Assembly: GCA_002733205.1 (NCBI GenBank)
Contig: NVUW01000003.1
Coordinates: 372,001-436,000, forward strand
Source: Thalassobium sp.
GTDB taxonomy: Bacteria; Pseudomonadota; Gammaproteobacteria; Pseudomonadales; Oceanobacteraceae
Length of the DNA: 64,000 bases
Direction: 5' to 3'
Both the position numbers and the translations under genes were made by a program. Every line of letters starts with the position of its first letter. Position 1 is the stretch's first letter. The notes beneath the pieces were generated by a model. The model was given only the letters and a program-made list of their open reading frames with translations, ran no database searches and was not told the origin of the DNA. This document shows positions 8,934 to 17,350 of this stretch, in pieces.

Positions 8934-9599
8934 TTACGTTAGTCGAGATTGACCGGCGCGGCAATAAATCTCAACCTCCACCGCCTCATCAAAATCACCA
9001 ATGGCGGGAAGTGTCGAACTGACCATGGAATGCAGACAATCCAGCGCAACAAAATCCGGCGCAACAAAGCGGCTTTCGGCCAGAATCCAGTCGGGAATAC
9101 TCAGCATCAGCGGCTTAAGATCGGCACTGGAGCTGATGTCATACAGCACATCACTGGCCAGCAGCAGGTCGACCTGTGGCCACTCACCTTTTACCGGTAA
9201 AACCTCAACCCCGTTCAGGGCGGCATTTTCGGCTGCAGCCTGCAGAGCATTTGCGTCCAGATCGGCAACCCAGACTTCCGCAGCTCCGGCCTTAGCTGCA
9301 GCGATGCCAACCAGCGCTGAACCACAGCCAAAATCCAGCACTTTCTTGCCGGCAACCGCCTGAGGGTTAGCCACAATCCATTGCGCCAGAGCACGCCCGC
9401 CTGCCCAGGCAAAGGCCCAATACGGCAGATGCTGCCAGAAGGCACCAATGGCCTGGCTGTCCAGCGTTAACTCGGTGTCAGCCAGGCTGAGCAGCCACAG
9501 TTGTAACTGTTCAGCGGCGAGATGCTCAGCCACGAGCTGCGCCTGCGGTAAAATCAGTGCCTTTTGTAAATGAGTAAGACTTGAACGATCTGAAGACAT
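8934..9599 (-). CDS. Class I SAM-dependent methyltransferase, ETFB-lysine-methyltransferase-like (paralogue A)
   Basis: This 221-residue protein has a Rossmann methyltransferase core: motif I VLDFGCGSALVGIAAAKAG, the acidic motif II VADLDANAL, and a later LLLASDVLYD. The preceding PYWAFAWAGGRALAQWI segment is typical of the PrmA/METTL20-like group that methylates protein lysines. A second protein with the same layout is encoded at 16621-17301. It lies downstream of the transglycosylase gene on the same strand, with only the repeat-containing spacer between them, and no clear ribosome binding site is visible. The substrate is unknown; electron-transfer flavoprotein beta subunit or a ribosomal protein are the family precedents. 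Confidence 0.82.
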   Translation of the reverse strand: MSSDRSSLTHLQKALILPQAQLVAEHLAAEQLQLWLLSLADTELTLDSQAIGAFWQHLPYWAFAWAGGRALAQWIVANPQAVAGKKVLDFGCGSALVGIAAAKAGAAEVWVADLDANALQAAAENAALNGVEVLPVKGEWPQVDLLLASDVLYDISSSADLKPLMLSIPDWILAESRFVAPDFVALDCLHSMVSSTLPAIGDFDEAVEVEIYCRAGQSRLT

Positions 9600-9635
9600 A
9601 AAAAACGTTAAACCAACGATTATGAGGACCCGGCT

Positions 9636-9697
9636 TTTAAATCCGTGAAATTTAAAACCCGTAGATTTAAAACCAGTGACGTTTAAAATCCGTGACC
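9636..9697. repeat. Four imperfect 15-16 base tandem repeats at the 3' end of the transglycosylase gene
   Basis: Four head-to-tail units start at 9636, 9651, 9666 and 9682, each beginning TTTAAA followed by a CCGTGA-like half. The last two units overlap the final codons and stop of the transglycosylase gene; the first two continue into the spacer. The array looks like local duplication of the gene's own 3' end. Confidence 0.75.
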
Positions 9698-10755
9698 TTT
9701 TCCAGGTATCGGCGCGACTCGGCTTTCGGATGCTTGTGTACTATCGTGCGGTACACCTCCTCTGCTGACATCGCATTAATCCGTTGTATGGCTTTTTTCC
9801 GGTCGGAATGAAACGCTTTAAGTAAATTACCTGCACCGCCGTTATACGCAGCAATGATGCAGTACTCGCGCTTTTGCCAGCCCTGAATATCCCGCAGATA
9901 GACATCGCGCAGAATCGATAAATACGCACTGCCGGCGTCGATATTATTGGCGGGATTCAGCAGATAATTACGCGTAGGCCGATCGCTGCGGCCATAAATA
10001 CGCTCATACACATCCCGCCCCGCGGTATTCTGCATCACCTGCATCAGACCATAAGCTCCGGCATGAGAAACAGCAAACGGATTAAAACTGCTTTCGGTTT
10101 CAATCACCGCCAGAATTAACGCAGGCGACAGCTTATAACGCTTAGCGGCACGTTCAACCAATGGCCGGTATCCTTCCGCACTGCGCTGTTTATGAGTACC
10201 AACCATCGTCACGTCGACCCAATAACGCGCACCTTTATGGCGTAATTTATGGTCAATCAGGTATTGCGCGAAACGTTCTGCGCGCCAGGGATACTCAATA
10301 CTTTTGCCATCCTGATCCAGTATTTGCCCGGCCAGAAAGGGTTTACCGGTAATGCCCATATCGGCCGCGGTATACAGATCAACCGCCGATGGGTCGGCCG
10401 GTGTCAGCAGTGTCGCGACCAACGCCTGACGAATCGCCTTTAACGGCGTTTGGCTGCGCTCACTTTCCACCCGGATGCGACCGGCGGCAAAGTCGATATG
10501 CACCCGGGTGTGATAATCGTCCAGATATTTGACCATGGCATGAGCCGAGGCTTCTTCAAAATCCTGCCCCCAGACCTGATTGGCTTTTTCTGAAAAAAAA
10601 GCGTACTCAAGAATAACCGCCTGCACATCATCCGACAGGTCAGCAAAATTATCCGGCAAGCGGCCATCATCAGCGATCACCGATACGCTGTAACACAGCA
10701 GAAACAGCCTTAAGAAGTGCAGCAGAGAAGAAATACGGACGGGAAGAAAAGTCAC
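9667..10755 (-). CDS. Membrane-associated lytic murein transglycosylase, MltC type
   Basis: The protein combines an N-terminal region like the MltC-specific domain (DUF3393, roughly residues 35-190) with a C-terminal SLT lysozyme-like domain. The catalytic glutamate is in AVIETESSFNPFAVS and is followed by GAYGLMQVMQNTAGRDVY and AAYNGGAGNLLKAFH, all hallmark motifs. It would cleave peptidoglycan glycan strands to 1,6-anhydro ends in the periplasm. I chose the GTG at 10755 because it leads directly into a hydrophobic signal sequence; GTG 10764 is nearly equivalent. A longer frame back to 10893 would overlap the upstream gene and is unlikely. The usual lipobox is not clear (only FLLC), so attachment to the outer membrane is uncertain. 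Confidence 0.85.
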   Translation of the reverse strand: MTFLPVRISSLLHFLRLFLLCYSVSVIADDGRLPDNFADLSDDVQAVILEYAFFSEKANQVWGQDFEEASAHAMVKYLDDYHTRVHIDFAAGRIRVESERSQTPLKAIRQALVATLLTPADPSAVDLYTAADMGITGKPFLAGQILDQDGKSIEYPWRAERFAQYLIDHKLRHKGARYWVDVTMVGTHKQRSAEGYRPLVERAAKRYKLSPALILAVIETESSFNPFAVSHAGAYGLMQVMQNTAGRDVYERIYGRSDRPTRNYLLNPANNIDAGSAYLSILRDVYLRDIQGWQKREYCIIAAYNGGAGNLLKAFHSDRKKAIQRINAMSAEEVYRTIVHKHPKAESRRYLEKVTDFKRHWF

Positions 10756-10810
10756 AGAGTACACGGGCAACAAAGATTGCTGCCCAGTGTAATCGTCATA
10801 ACGCTGAATG

Positions 10811-12154
10811 TCAGCGCACAGCCTCACGGCGGATGGCATTAGGGGAGAAGTCGTTAGCATCCAGCTCACGGCTGAAATTGATCGTGGCACCACGCTCGTT
10901 ATCCAGACCTTCAGCGTAATAACGTCCGCTTTCGAGGTCGTAGGTAACTTCCAGCGTCGGATACACCAGCTGGATATCGTAGTAGTTGATGGTGTGAGCT
11001 TCTGTCACCTGCCACAGCTCGCCTTTTTCATCGTATTCTTCAGCGTAAATGATCGACCAGGAGTCTTCATCAACATAGTAACGACGGGTTGAATAACGAT
11101 GACTGTAACCAAGGCGCAGCTTGGCTTCCACCACCCACACGCGATGAGCTTCGTAGCGCAGCAGTGACGGATTAATGTGGTGATCCTGCAGAATATTATC
11201 AATCTTCAGATTGCCCTGATGAACCTTGTAAGCATTGTATGGAATATAGATTTCACGCTTACCTTTCAGCTCCCAGTCATAGTAATCCGGTGCGCCGTTA
11301 AACATATCCACCTGATCAACGGTACGGATGGAGTTGGTGTTGGAATCCGCAGTGTCATAGGCCAGATCCGGAGTGCGGCGCAGACGGCGCTGGCCCGGTA
11401 CATAAATCCAGGATTTACGCGGAGAACGCACCTGATCCAGCGTTTCATGCACCAGCGTAATCCCCCCCGCCATTTGTGCCGGCGCCAGCGTTTTACGCTT
11501 CAGAAAGAAAATCTTATTATCCAAGTCTGCCGGTTCCGCCCCCGGAATGCTGTACTGAATAAAGTATTCGTATTCACGCAACGCATCAATGCGCTGTCCA
11601 CCCTGCGTCACCGACGAAGCAACTGCGGTATACGCCATGGAATGACCACGAAAACGCAGGGTGTGGTTCCACAGAACTTCCAGGCCATTCTGCGGCACCG
11701 GGAAAGGAGACGACATGGTTGCACCGGTAACACCGGCACCGTATTTCATCAGTTCAGCACGGCCGGCATTGGTCTTAATCGCTTTGTAGACATAATCCGG
11801 GTAAGACGCAGAGCGATGGGTTGGGTAAACCTCAAAGTACAAATCAGGGAAACGCTGCAATAAAGCAACCTGGCCATCCGTCAGGCGGGAGCGGTGTTCA
11901 GCCACATTGGCTGCGGTAATGCGGAAGCGGGGCTTATCCGCCGCAAAAGGGTCAGGATGAAAAGCACCCGGCTGATGGCTTGTGTCCAGTGGCAGGCCAC
12001 CTTTCCAGGCAGGTATGTCCTTGCCATTACCCAATTTATCAGCACCGACCGGCGTCAGATCTTTACCAAGACGGGCAATGTCTTCTGGTGCAACGGCAGC
12101 TGTTGCCGGAAAAACAAAGCACATCAACGTAGCAAACAAAAACCGTCGTTTCAT
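10811..12154 (-). CDS. DUF1329 family exported protein
   Basis: This 447-residue protein belongs to the DUF1329 family, whose fold is related to LolA/LolB-type outer-membrane lipoprotein carriers. A signal peptide (KRRFLFATLMCFVFPATAA) precedes the mature part. Family-typical segments include AWKGGLPLD near the start, AGGITLVHETLDQVRSPRKSWIYVPGQRRLRR in the middle and YDWELKGKREIYIPYN later. DUF1329 proteins are often encoded with a DUF1302 outer-membrane protein and an RND transporter, but neither is present here, so the gene stands alone. The ATG at 12154 was preferred to one 63 bases upstream because it begins the signal peptide. Its exact function is not established. Confidence 0.85.
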   Translation of the reverse strand: MKRRFLFATLMCFVFPATAAVAPEDIARLGKDLTPVGADKLGNGKDIPAWKGGLPLDTSHQPGAFHPDPFAADKPRFRITAANVAEHRSRLTDGQVALLQRFPDLYFEVYPTHRSASYPDYVYKAIKTNAGRAELMKYGAGVTGATMSSPFPVPQNGLEVLWNHTLRFRGHSMAYTAVASSVTQGGQRIDALREYEYFIQYSIPGAEPADLDNKIFFLKRKTLAPAQMAGGITLVHETLDQVRSPRKSWIYVPGQRRLRRTPDLAYDTADSNTNSIRTVDQVDMFNGAPDYYDWELKGKREIYIPYNAYKVHQGNLKIDNILQDHHINPSLLRYEAHRVWVVEAKLRLGYSHRYSTRRYYVDEDSWSIIYAEEYDEKGELWQVTEAHTINYYDIQLVYPTLEVTYDLESGRYYAEGLDNERGATINFSRELDANDFSPNAIRREAVR

Positions 12155-12302
12155 CACATCACCATCGAGGCATATTCTGGGGGCGTGCAGGCTACTGACT
12201 GGTGATTCTATGATCAACTACATGTTACAAAATGACTACAAAACTCTGTCGGTCACCGCCAGACGTAAAACGCCCTCCGGTAACCAACAGTACAACGGAA
12301 AG

Positions 12303-12905
12303 TCAGACGAATGCTGGCGCCATCCCCATCCCCCAGAGGATCACGGTAACAGCCATACAGCCGACCAACGCACAGAGGCCAACGGTCAACATGGAACTGG
12401 CGAAAATGAAGCCGCGCTCTTCCGGGATATCCATAAAGATGGGAACCCCCGAATACAGCAGGTAGACGCTGTAGCAAACGGCTGCCAACACGACCATGAC
12501 ATCCAGCCAGAGAATGGGTAACAGTCCGATAAATCCGGCTAAGAACATCGGAGTGGACGTAAAGATGGTAAAAATCAGGCAGCGTTCATAACTGGCACTG
12601 ACGCCGAAGGTCCGCTCCATCCAGAACATGGCATAAGCCACCATGGCGACTCCGAATAACAGGGCAAAGTAGAAGGCGACGGCCATAGGCAGGGCGCTTT
12701 CGGTACTGAGTTTCACCACATCACCACCGGCAATACTCCAGCCATATTGGGTTGTACCAATAAACAGTGAGACCGGCGGAATCAGTGCGAGAAAGATCAG
12801 GTTACGAACAAAAACTTCCAGAATGGAGCCTGCCCGTTCCCGGCGAATTTCATCCCACTCGCGGCGCGGATGATACAGCAGTCCGAACATGTGATTTGCA
12901 AACAT
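12303..12905 (-). CDS. YIP1-family inner membrane protein
   Basis: The protein has 200 residues with about five hydrophobic membrane-spanning segments after a soluble N-terminus. That N-terminus carries the motif LYHPRREWDEIRRE, typical of bacterial YIP1-domain proteins. The membrane core follows from about residue 30 to the end. The ATG at 12905 has AGAGG eight bases upstream; the GTG at 12914 is too close to that site. No function is established for bacterial members. It is read towards the DUF1329 gene, with a 148-base spacer that shows no hairpin I could identify. Confidence 0.78.
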   Translation of the reverse strand: MFANHMFGLLYHPRREWDEIRRERAGSILEVFVRNLIFLALIPPVSLFIGTTQYGWSIAGGDVVKLSTESALPMAVAFYFALLFGVAMVAYAMFWMERTFGVSASYERCLIFTIFTSTPMFLAGFIGLLPILWLDVMVVLAAVCYSVYLLYSGVPIFMDIPEERGFIFASSMLTVGLCALVGCMAVTVILWGMGMAPAFV

Positions 12906-13056
12906 AGTGCTCACCTCTCTGTGTGACTACGTTACAAGGATTATGCGTTCTTGGCAGACAAAGCAAGGCGGGGGCGTTTTATGCAATAAGCTTGTCTAAA
13001 AATTGTACTGTTCAGCACTTACAGCAATATCAGGCACCGGAATGGCTTATGCGGTC

Positions 13057-13866
13057 TTATCGCCGTGCGGCGATACGGGGAAAGGTCTGCAGCAGATTCT
13101 GCTCAAGACGAAGCGCCAGCTCAGTCAGACTGACGCGGTGCAGGCTCGCCAGCATCGCCGCTAACAACGGAATACTGGCCGGACTGTTATTAACACCATT
13201 CCAGAAGGCTGGTTGCATATCCGGACTGTCGGTTTCCAGCAGCCAGGACTCCAGAGGTAAGGTTGCTACGGTGCGCCGTAACTTGTGTGCTCGCGGATGG
13301 CTCATTGCCCCACCGATGCCCAGTCGGAACCCCAGCTTACGCCAGGCGTTACCCTGCTGTTCGCTGCCGCTGAACGCGTGCACCATGCCACCCGCGCGAA
13401 AACGCTGCTGACGCAGAAAAGAGGCCGCTTCATCATGGGCGCCACGGATGTGCAGAATCATGGGCAATTCGTATGTCTGCGCCAGCGCCACCTGCGCCCG
13501 GAACCAAAACCATTGTTGCTGCCGCTGCTCTGACGTTAGCGCCAGCATCCAATCGAGACCGGCTTCCCCCACCGCAATCACATCCGGTTGCTGCAGCGCC
13601 TGCTCCAGCCAGAGAAGATCGTCTTCTTTATGTCTGGATAAAAAATACGGATGCAGGCCAAGCGCGTAATAAAACGGCCGGTTCTGACAGAACGCGGCCA
13701 AATGCTCCCCCTGCTGGCGATGCACACCGGGAATCAACAAACCGCTGACACCTGAGCGTTGTGCCAGCGCCCACTGCGGCTCACGCTCATGATCCAGCGC
13801 GGCAAAGTCAAAGTGGCAGTGGCTGTCGAACCAGTGCGGTGGAATGCTATTCATAGACTCAGTCAT
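13057..13866 (-). CDS. TatD-family metal-dependent deoxyribonuclease (YjjV-like)
   Basis: The protein has 269 residues and the metal-binding motifs of TatD hydrolases: DSHCHFD at residues 14-20, a catalytic VGEAGLDW, HIRGAH, HAFSGS and the C-terminal LLETDSPDMQP. The closest E. coli match in layout is YjjV rather than TatD. TatD enzymes are 3'-5' exonucleases or DNases acting in DNA repair. Two possible ATG codons lie 12 bases apart and the sequence does not decide between them. The gene is divergent from the small uncharacterised gene at 13976. Confidence 0.88.
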   Translation of the reverse strand: MTESMNSIPPHWFDSHCHFDFAALDHEREPQWALAQRSGVSGLLIPGVHRQQGEHLAAFCQNRPFYYALGLHPYFLSRHKEDDLLWLEQALQQPDVIAVGEAGLDWMLALTSEQRQQQWFWFRAQVALAQTYELPMILHIRGAHDEAASFLRQQRFRAGGMVHAFSGSEQQGNAWRKLGFRLGIGGAMSHPRAHKLRRTVATLPLESWLLETDSPDMQPAFWNGVNNSPASIPLLAAMLASLHRVSLTELALRLEQNLLQTFPRIAARR

Positions 13867-13975
13867 CGATTTGATTCATGGCAATGCCACATTAAAAGCA
13901 AAAATTTCATTCTACTGATGGAGAATGTACCGGTAGTCTGCTATCAATAATCGAGGTTTTGCTGCGGAACGGCCC

Positions 13976-14422
13976 ATGGAACTGGCTTCACAAGAACTGC
14001 GTGAGCGCATTGTACGCCCCACCCTGCATTATCTCGGTAAGCATTGCCATGCTTCAGAGAATCTTCTGGTTGCGATTGCCCAATGGCAACAGCAACACCC
14101 ACAGGGACGAACCGAAGGCATCTACCCCATCGATGCAGGCCTGCACCAGAAAGTCTGGAATCAGCACCTGGCGTTTCACCCGGATCTGGCCAGCAAAATC
14201 CGCGGTCTGGCCTCACAGCGCGAATTCCTGAATAACCCGCATATCGAACTCATCACCAACCTGGCCTACGCCACCGCCATTGCCTGGGCGGTGTATCTGG
14301 CGTTCCCACAGGTAAGACACACTAACGCAACGCCTTGCGCAGCGACCTCGTCCAAACCAAGCCCTTGCCCGCTGGCTCCGGCCCAGACGACGGCACGCCA
14401 ACCCGAAATCAGCACAAATTAA
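13976..14422 (+). CDS. Small uncharacterised protein next to the orphan ParA
   Basis: I do not recognise this 148-residue protein. The first 110 residues look structured and mostly helical, with a hydrophobic segment ITNLAYATAIAWAVYLAF near residues 95-112 that could be a membrane helix. The last 35 residues are rich in proline, alanine and threonine and are probably disordered. The 3' end overlaps the convergent parA-like gene by 14 bases. Codon use looks like that of neighbouring genes, so it is probably a real gene. Confidence 0.6.
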   Translation: MELASQELRERIVRPTLHYLGKHCHASENLLVAIAQWQQQHPQGRTEGIYPIDAGLHQKVWNQHLAFHPDLASKIRGLASQREFLNNPHIELITNLAYATAIAWAVYLAFPQVRHTNATPCAATSSKPSPCPLAPAQTTARQPEISTN

Positions 14423-15146
14423 GCTTGGGCTTCAGCGCCTTCCATAAAGCCTGATAATTACGTGCCAGTGGTACGGTTGGCTGCTGCTCGACAATCGGGC
14501 TGCGCAACTCCAGCATGCGCTCAGCACTGGCGGAGTAGGCAACAAAGGTGCGCAGAATTTCCGGAAAATCTTCTAGCCCGCTCTTTACCCAGCGCAAATG
14601 CGCGGGCTTACGCCGATCAATCATGGTGACAAAAGGCAGCCACTGGGATTTTTTCGCCCAATCAAACTGCGCCCGGATTTGTTCGTAAGCGCGGATCGAT
14701 AACACTGAAGGCTCAACCGGAACCAGAATACGGTCCACTGCGCGCAATACGCCTTCCATTTGTGGCGTCATCATCGGCGGGCAATCAATAATAATCAGGC
14801 CATAATCTTCCGCCAGCCGATCAAGTACTTCGGCCATACGCTGGCGTGCTTCTTTTTTACCGCTCAGGCTTTGATGAAACTTACGCAATGAGCTGTCAGC
14901 CGACAGCACATCGAGGCGCGGAATGGTGCTCGGCTGAATATAGCGGTTGATGGGCTCATCACTGTTCCACAACTCATCCTGCTTATGACCTTTATCAATA
15001 CCCAGAATCCAGCTGGCCGCGCCCTGGGGATCAAGGTCCCATAACAGCGTCGGGATTTTTTCCCGCGCAGCCAGTGCCGCCAGATTAACGGCGGTGGTGG
15101 TTTTACCGACCCCGCCTTTCAGCTGATAAACAGCCATTGCCCGCAT
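14409..15146 (-). CDS. ParA-family ATPase without a ParB partner
   Basis: The 245-residue protein is a ParA/MinD-type deviant Walker ATPase. The N-terminal YQLKGGVGKTTTAVNLA contains the Walker A motif with its signature lysine, WDLDPQGAAS forms the A' region, and LIIIDCPP forms Walker B. There is no N-terminal helix-turn-helix, so it is of the short Soj type. No parB or CTP-dependent clamp gene lies nearby and no plasmid-type functions surround it. It may be a chromosomal 'orphan' that positions some cargo. AAGGAG five bases before the ATG at 15146 supports the start. Confidence 0.85.
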   Translation of the reverse strand: MRAMAVYQLKGGVGKTTTAVNLAALAAREKIPTLLWDLDPQGAASWILGIDKGHKQDELWNSDEPINRYIQPSTIPRLDVLSADSSLRKFHQSLSGKKEARQRMAEVLDRLAEDYGLIIIDCPPMMTPQMEGVLRAVDRILVPVEPSVLSIRAYEQIRAQFDWAKKSQWLPFVTMIDRRKPAHLRWVKSGLEDFPEILRTFVAYSASAERMLELRSPIVEQQPTVPLARNYQALWKALKPKLNLC

Positions 15147-15202
15147 ACCTACTCCTTGTTAAACATTCCGGCCATTGTTAAAAACCCCGCTGCCCACAGT
15201 GG

Positions 15203-15835
15203 TCAGTCAAAGCTGACGTTACAGCCGCCCAGCCCGCAATAACCATTGGGGTTCTTGGCCAGATATTGCTGGTGATAGCCTTCAGCCAGATAAAACGGCA
15301 CGTTGACCAGAATTTCGGTCGTGATGTCGCCCATACCTGCACGCTGCAGGCGCTGCTGATAATGCGCTTTAGTGCTCTCCGCGCGCGTACGGTCAGCTTC
15401 TGACAGCAGATAAATCCCGGAGCGGTACTGAGTGCCGATATCATTCCCCTGACGCATGCCCTGAGTCGGATCGTGACTTTCCCAGAACACCGCCAGCAAC
15501 TGCTCCAGCGGCAGCTGTTGTTCATCAAACCAAACCCGTACCAGCTCGTTATGGCCGGTCATGCCGCCGCATACTTCTTCGTAGGTTGGATTCAGTGTAT
15601 GTCCGGCACCATAACCGACAGCCGTCGAGTAAACGCCGGGCAACGACCAGAACTTGCGCTCAGCTCCCCAGAAGCAGCCCATGCCAAGCAGCACTTCACT
15701 TAACCCCGCCGGACGCTCTCCGCCAATACGGTTACCGTTCACATGATGCTGCTGCGGCACCTGATACAACGATTCTGCTCTGCCCGGCAACGCCTGATCG
15801 GCGGTAGGGATAGACATCAGTTTTGGACGCCACAT
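15203..15835 (-). CDS. msrA: Peptide methionine (S)-S-oxide reductase MsrA
   Basis: MsrA reduces methionine-S-sulfoxide in oxidised proteins, using thioredoxin as electron donor. The catalytic GCFWGAE motif places the reactive cysteine at residue 54, and two recycling cysteines lie at 201 and 206 in the C-terminal GYCGLGGC. The 210-residue length is close to that of E. coli MsrA. A GAGG nine bases before the ATG at 15835 decides the start; earlier in-frame codons lack one. The gene is divergent from the hydrolase at 15872, leaving only 36 bases for both promoters. Confidence 0.95.
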   Translation of the reverse strand: MWRPKLMSIPTADQALPGRAESLYQVPQQHHVNGNRIGGERPAGLSEVLLGMGCFWGAERKFWSLPGVYSTAVGYGAGHTLNPTYEEVCGGMTGHNELVRVWFDEQQLPLEQLLAVFWESHDPTQGMRQGNDIGTQYRSGIYLLSEADRTRAESTKAHYQQRLQRAGMGDITTEILVNVPFYLAEGYHQQYLAKNPNGYCGLGGCNVSFD

Positions 15836-15871
15836 AATGCACCTCATTTCTCTGCGCTGATATGGCCTATT

Positions 15872-16624
15872 ATGACCCGAAACGCATCCGATTATTCGCT
15901 CAAATTTCTGGGAACCGGCAGCGGTGGCCAACCCGACATGGGCTGCTCCGCCGCCGTGCTGGAATTAAACCAGCAACCCCTGCTGTTAATTGACTGCGGC
16001 TACGGTACGCTGAGTGCTTATCGTCGTCACTATAACCGTCTGCCGGACGCCATCTTTATTACCCACGGCCATCTCGATCATATCGCCGATCTGGAGATTC
16101 TGACCGTCCAGGCGCGCCTGCAACAACATCCCCCCATCCGTTTATACGTGCCGCTGCAGCTGATTGCACTGCTGCATCAACGACTGGCCACCTACCCGGG
16201 AGCCATGGCGGAAGGCGGGCACAATTTCTGGCAATCGTTTCAGCTGCTGCCGGTTACCGATACCTTTATTCATCAGGATCTGACCTTCCGGCTGCACGCC
16301 ACGCGCCATCACCAGCCCGGTTCCAGCTATGCCCTGCATTTGCCAGGCGTATTTTTTTACAGTGGTGACACCCGCCCGATACCGGAAATTCTCTGCCATG
16401 AGCTGAGCGGTCAGGAGAGGATATTCCACGACTGCGGCCTGGAGCCCAATCCTTCCCATACCGGTCTGGACGATCTGGCGCGCGAATATCCGCCCGCACT
16501 GCGCCAGCGCTTCGTGCTTTATCACTATGCCAATGAACAGGCCGCCACGGCGCTGGAGCAGGCCGGTTATCAGGTTGCACGCCCCGGCGACAGCATCGGC
16601 CTTGGCACGGAGAGCAATGCATGA
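15872..16624 (+). CDS. Metallo-beta-lactamase-fold hydrolase, RNase Z-like
   Basis: This 250-residue protein has the layout of the RNase Z/phosphodiesterase branch of the metallo-beta-lactamase fold: FLGTGSGGQPDMGCSA at the N-terminus, then IDCGYGTLS, the zinc motif THGHLDHIADL, YSGDTRPIPE and a late HY segment. It lacks the long exosite of true tRNase Z, so tRNA 3' processing is not assured; a phosphodiesterase or other phosphoester hydrolase is equally possible. The next gene, a methyltransferase, starts within its stop codon (ATGA overlap), so the two are translationally coupled. Confidence 0.8.
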   Translation: MTRNASDYSLKFLGTGSGGQPDMGCSAAVLELNQQPLLLIDCGYGTLSAYRRHYNRLPDAIFITHGHLDHIADLEILTVQARLQQHPPIRLYVPLQLIALLHQRLATYPGAMAEGGHNFWQSFQLLPVTDTFIHQDLTFRLHATRHHQPGSSYALHLPGVFFYSGDTRPIPEILCHELSGQERIFHDCGLEPNPSHTGLDDLAREYPPALRQRFVLYHYANEQAATALEQAGYQVARPGDSIGLGTESNA

Positions 16625-17301
16625 ATACCAGCTCACAGCCAGACCACACAGAACTGGATGAGCAGCAGCTGAATCAGGCCATCAGCACCATGCTCGACGA
16701 TGCCCGCGTCAGTGCACAGTCACTGCCACAGTGTCCGCACATCAGCCTCTGGCTGGTTGAGCCGGAAAGCATGCGCCGGGCGTTCAGTCAGGAAGAAATC
16801 CTGCGAATTCAGACCTACCCCGCCTACTGGGCCTTTTGCTGGGCCAGCGGTCAGGTGCTGGCGCGGGAGATCCTGGCCAACCCGCACTGGGTAAAGGGCA
16901 AAAAGGTGATGGACTTCGGTGCCGGTTCCGGTGTGGTCGCCATCGCCTGCGTGTTAGCCGGCGCCCGCGAAGTCATCGCCTGTGATATCGACCCTGATGC
17001 GCTGTTATCCTGCGCCGCCAATGCACGGCTGAATAACGTCGGTTACCGCCTGCATCCGGACTTATTCGCTTTTGATGAAGACCTCGATCTGCTGATTGCC
17101 GCTGACGTGCTGTACGACCGCGCCAACCTGCCATTACTGGAAGTGTTTCGCCAGAAAGCACAGCAAGTGATCGTCGCCGACTCACGCGTTAAGGATTTTC
17201 ATTTTCCGCCTTATCAGGCCACCGGGCGCAGTGAATCATTTACCGTGCCCGACCTCGACGAACTGGATGAATTCCGCTGGGTTAACCTGTACCGGGCATA
17301 A
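16621..17301 (+). CDS. Class I SAM-dependent methyltransferase, ETFB-lysine-methyltransferase-like (paralogue B)
   Basis: The 226-residue protein has methyltransferase motif I VMDFGAGSGVVAIA, an acidic loop ACDIDPDAL, and LLIAADVLYD. It is preceded by PYWAFCWASGQVLAREIL, matching the same region of the protein at 8934-9599. It overlaps the upstream hydrolase gene by the ATGA tetranucleotide. The two methyltransferases clearly share a family but differ in their N-terminal regions. The C-terminal part (PDLDELDEFRWVNLY) is typical of METTL20-like enzymes. A rho-independent terminator follows immediately. Confidence 0.85.
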   Translation: MNTSSQPDHTELDEQQLNQAISTMLDDARVSAQSLPQCPHISLWLVEPESMRRAFSQEEILRIQTYPAYWAFCWASGQVLAREILANPHWVKGKKVMDFGAGSGVVAIACVLAGAREVIACDIDPDALLSCAANARLNNVGYRLHPDLFAFDEDLDLLIAADVLYDRANLPLLEVFRQKAQQVIVADSRVKDFHFPPYQATGRSESFTVPDLDELDEFRWVNLYRA

Positions 17302-17305
17302 AAGG

Positions 17306-17329
17306 AAAAGGCCGCGTTTGCGGCCTTTT
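17306..17329. terminator. Bidirectional terminator between the methyltransferase and phoD genes
   Basis: A perfect ten-base stem (AAAAGGCCGC with GCGGCCTTTT) around a GTTT loop lies five bases after the methyltransferase stop codon and 21 bases beyond the phoD stop. Confidence 0.9.
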
Positions 17330-17350
17330 ATCTACCTTGAATACACCGGA

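Noticed and set aside
9636..9697. Tandem repeats as a CRISPR array
   Set aside because: Units are only 15-16 bases, directly adjacent without spacers, and overlap a coding end.
10756..10893. N-terminal extension of the transglycosylase frame
   Set aside because: It would overlap the DUF1329 gene and place the signal peptide internally.
14409..15146. ParA as a sign of an integrated plasmid or island
   Set aside because: No integrase, ParB, relaxase, direct repeats or compositional break was seen, and the flanks are ordinary chromosomal genes.
15872..16624. Metallo-beta-lactamase-fold protein as a resistance gene
   Set aside because: The motif arrangement is of the RNase Z/phosphodiesterase branch and there is no signal peptide, so beta-lactam hydrolysis is unlikely.
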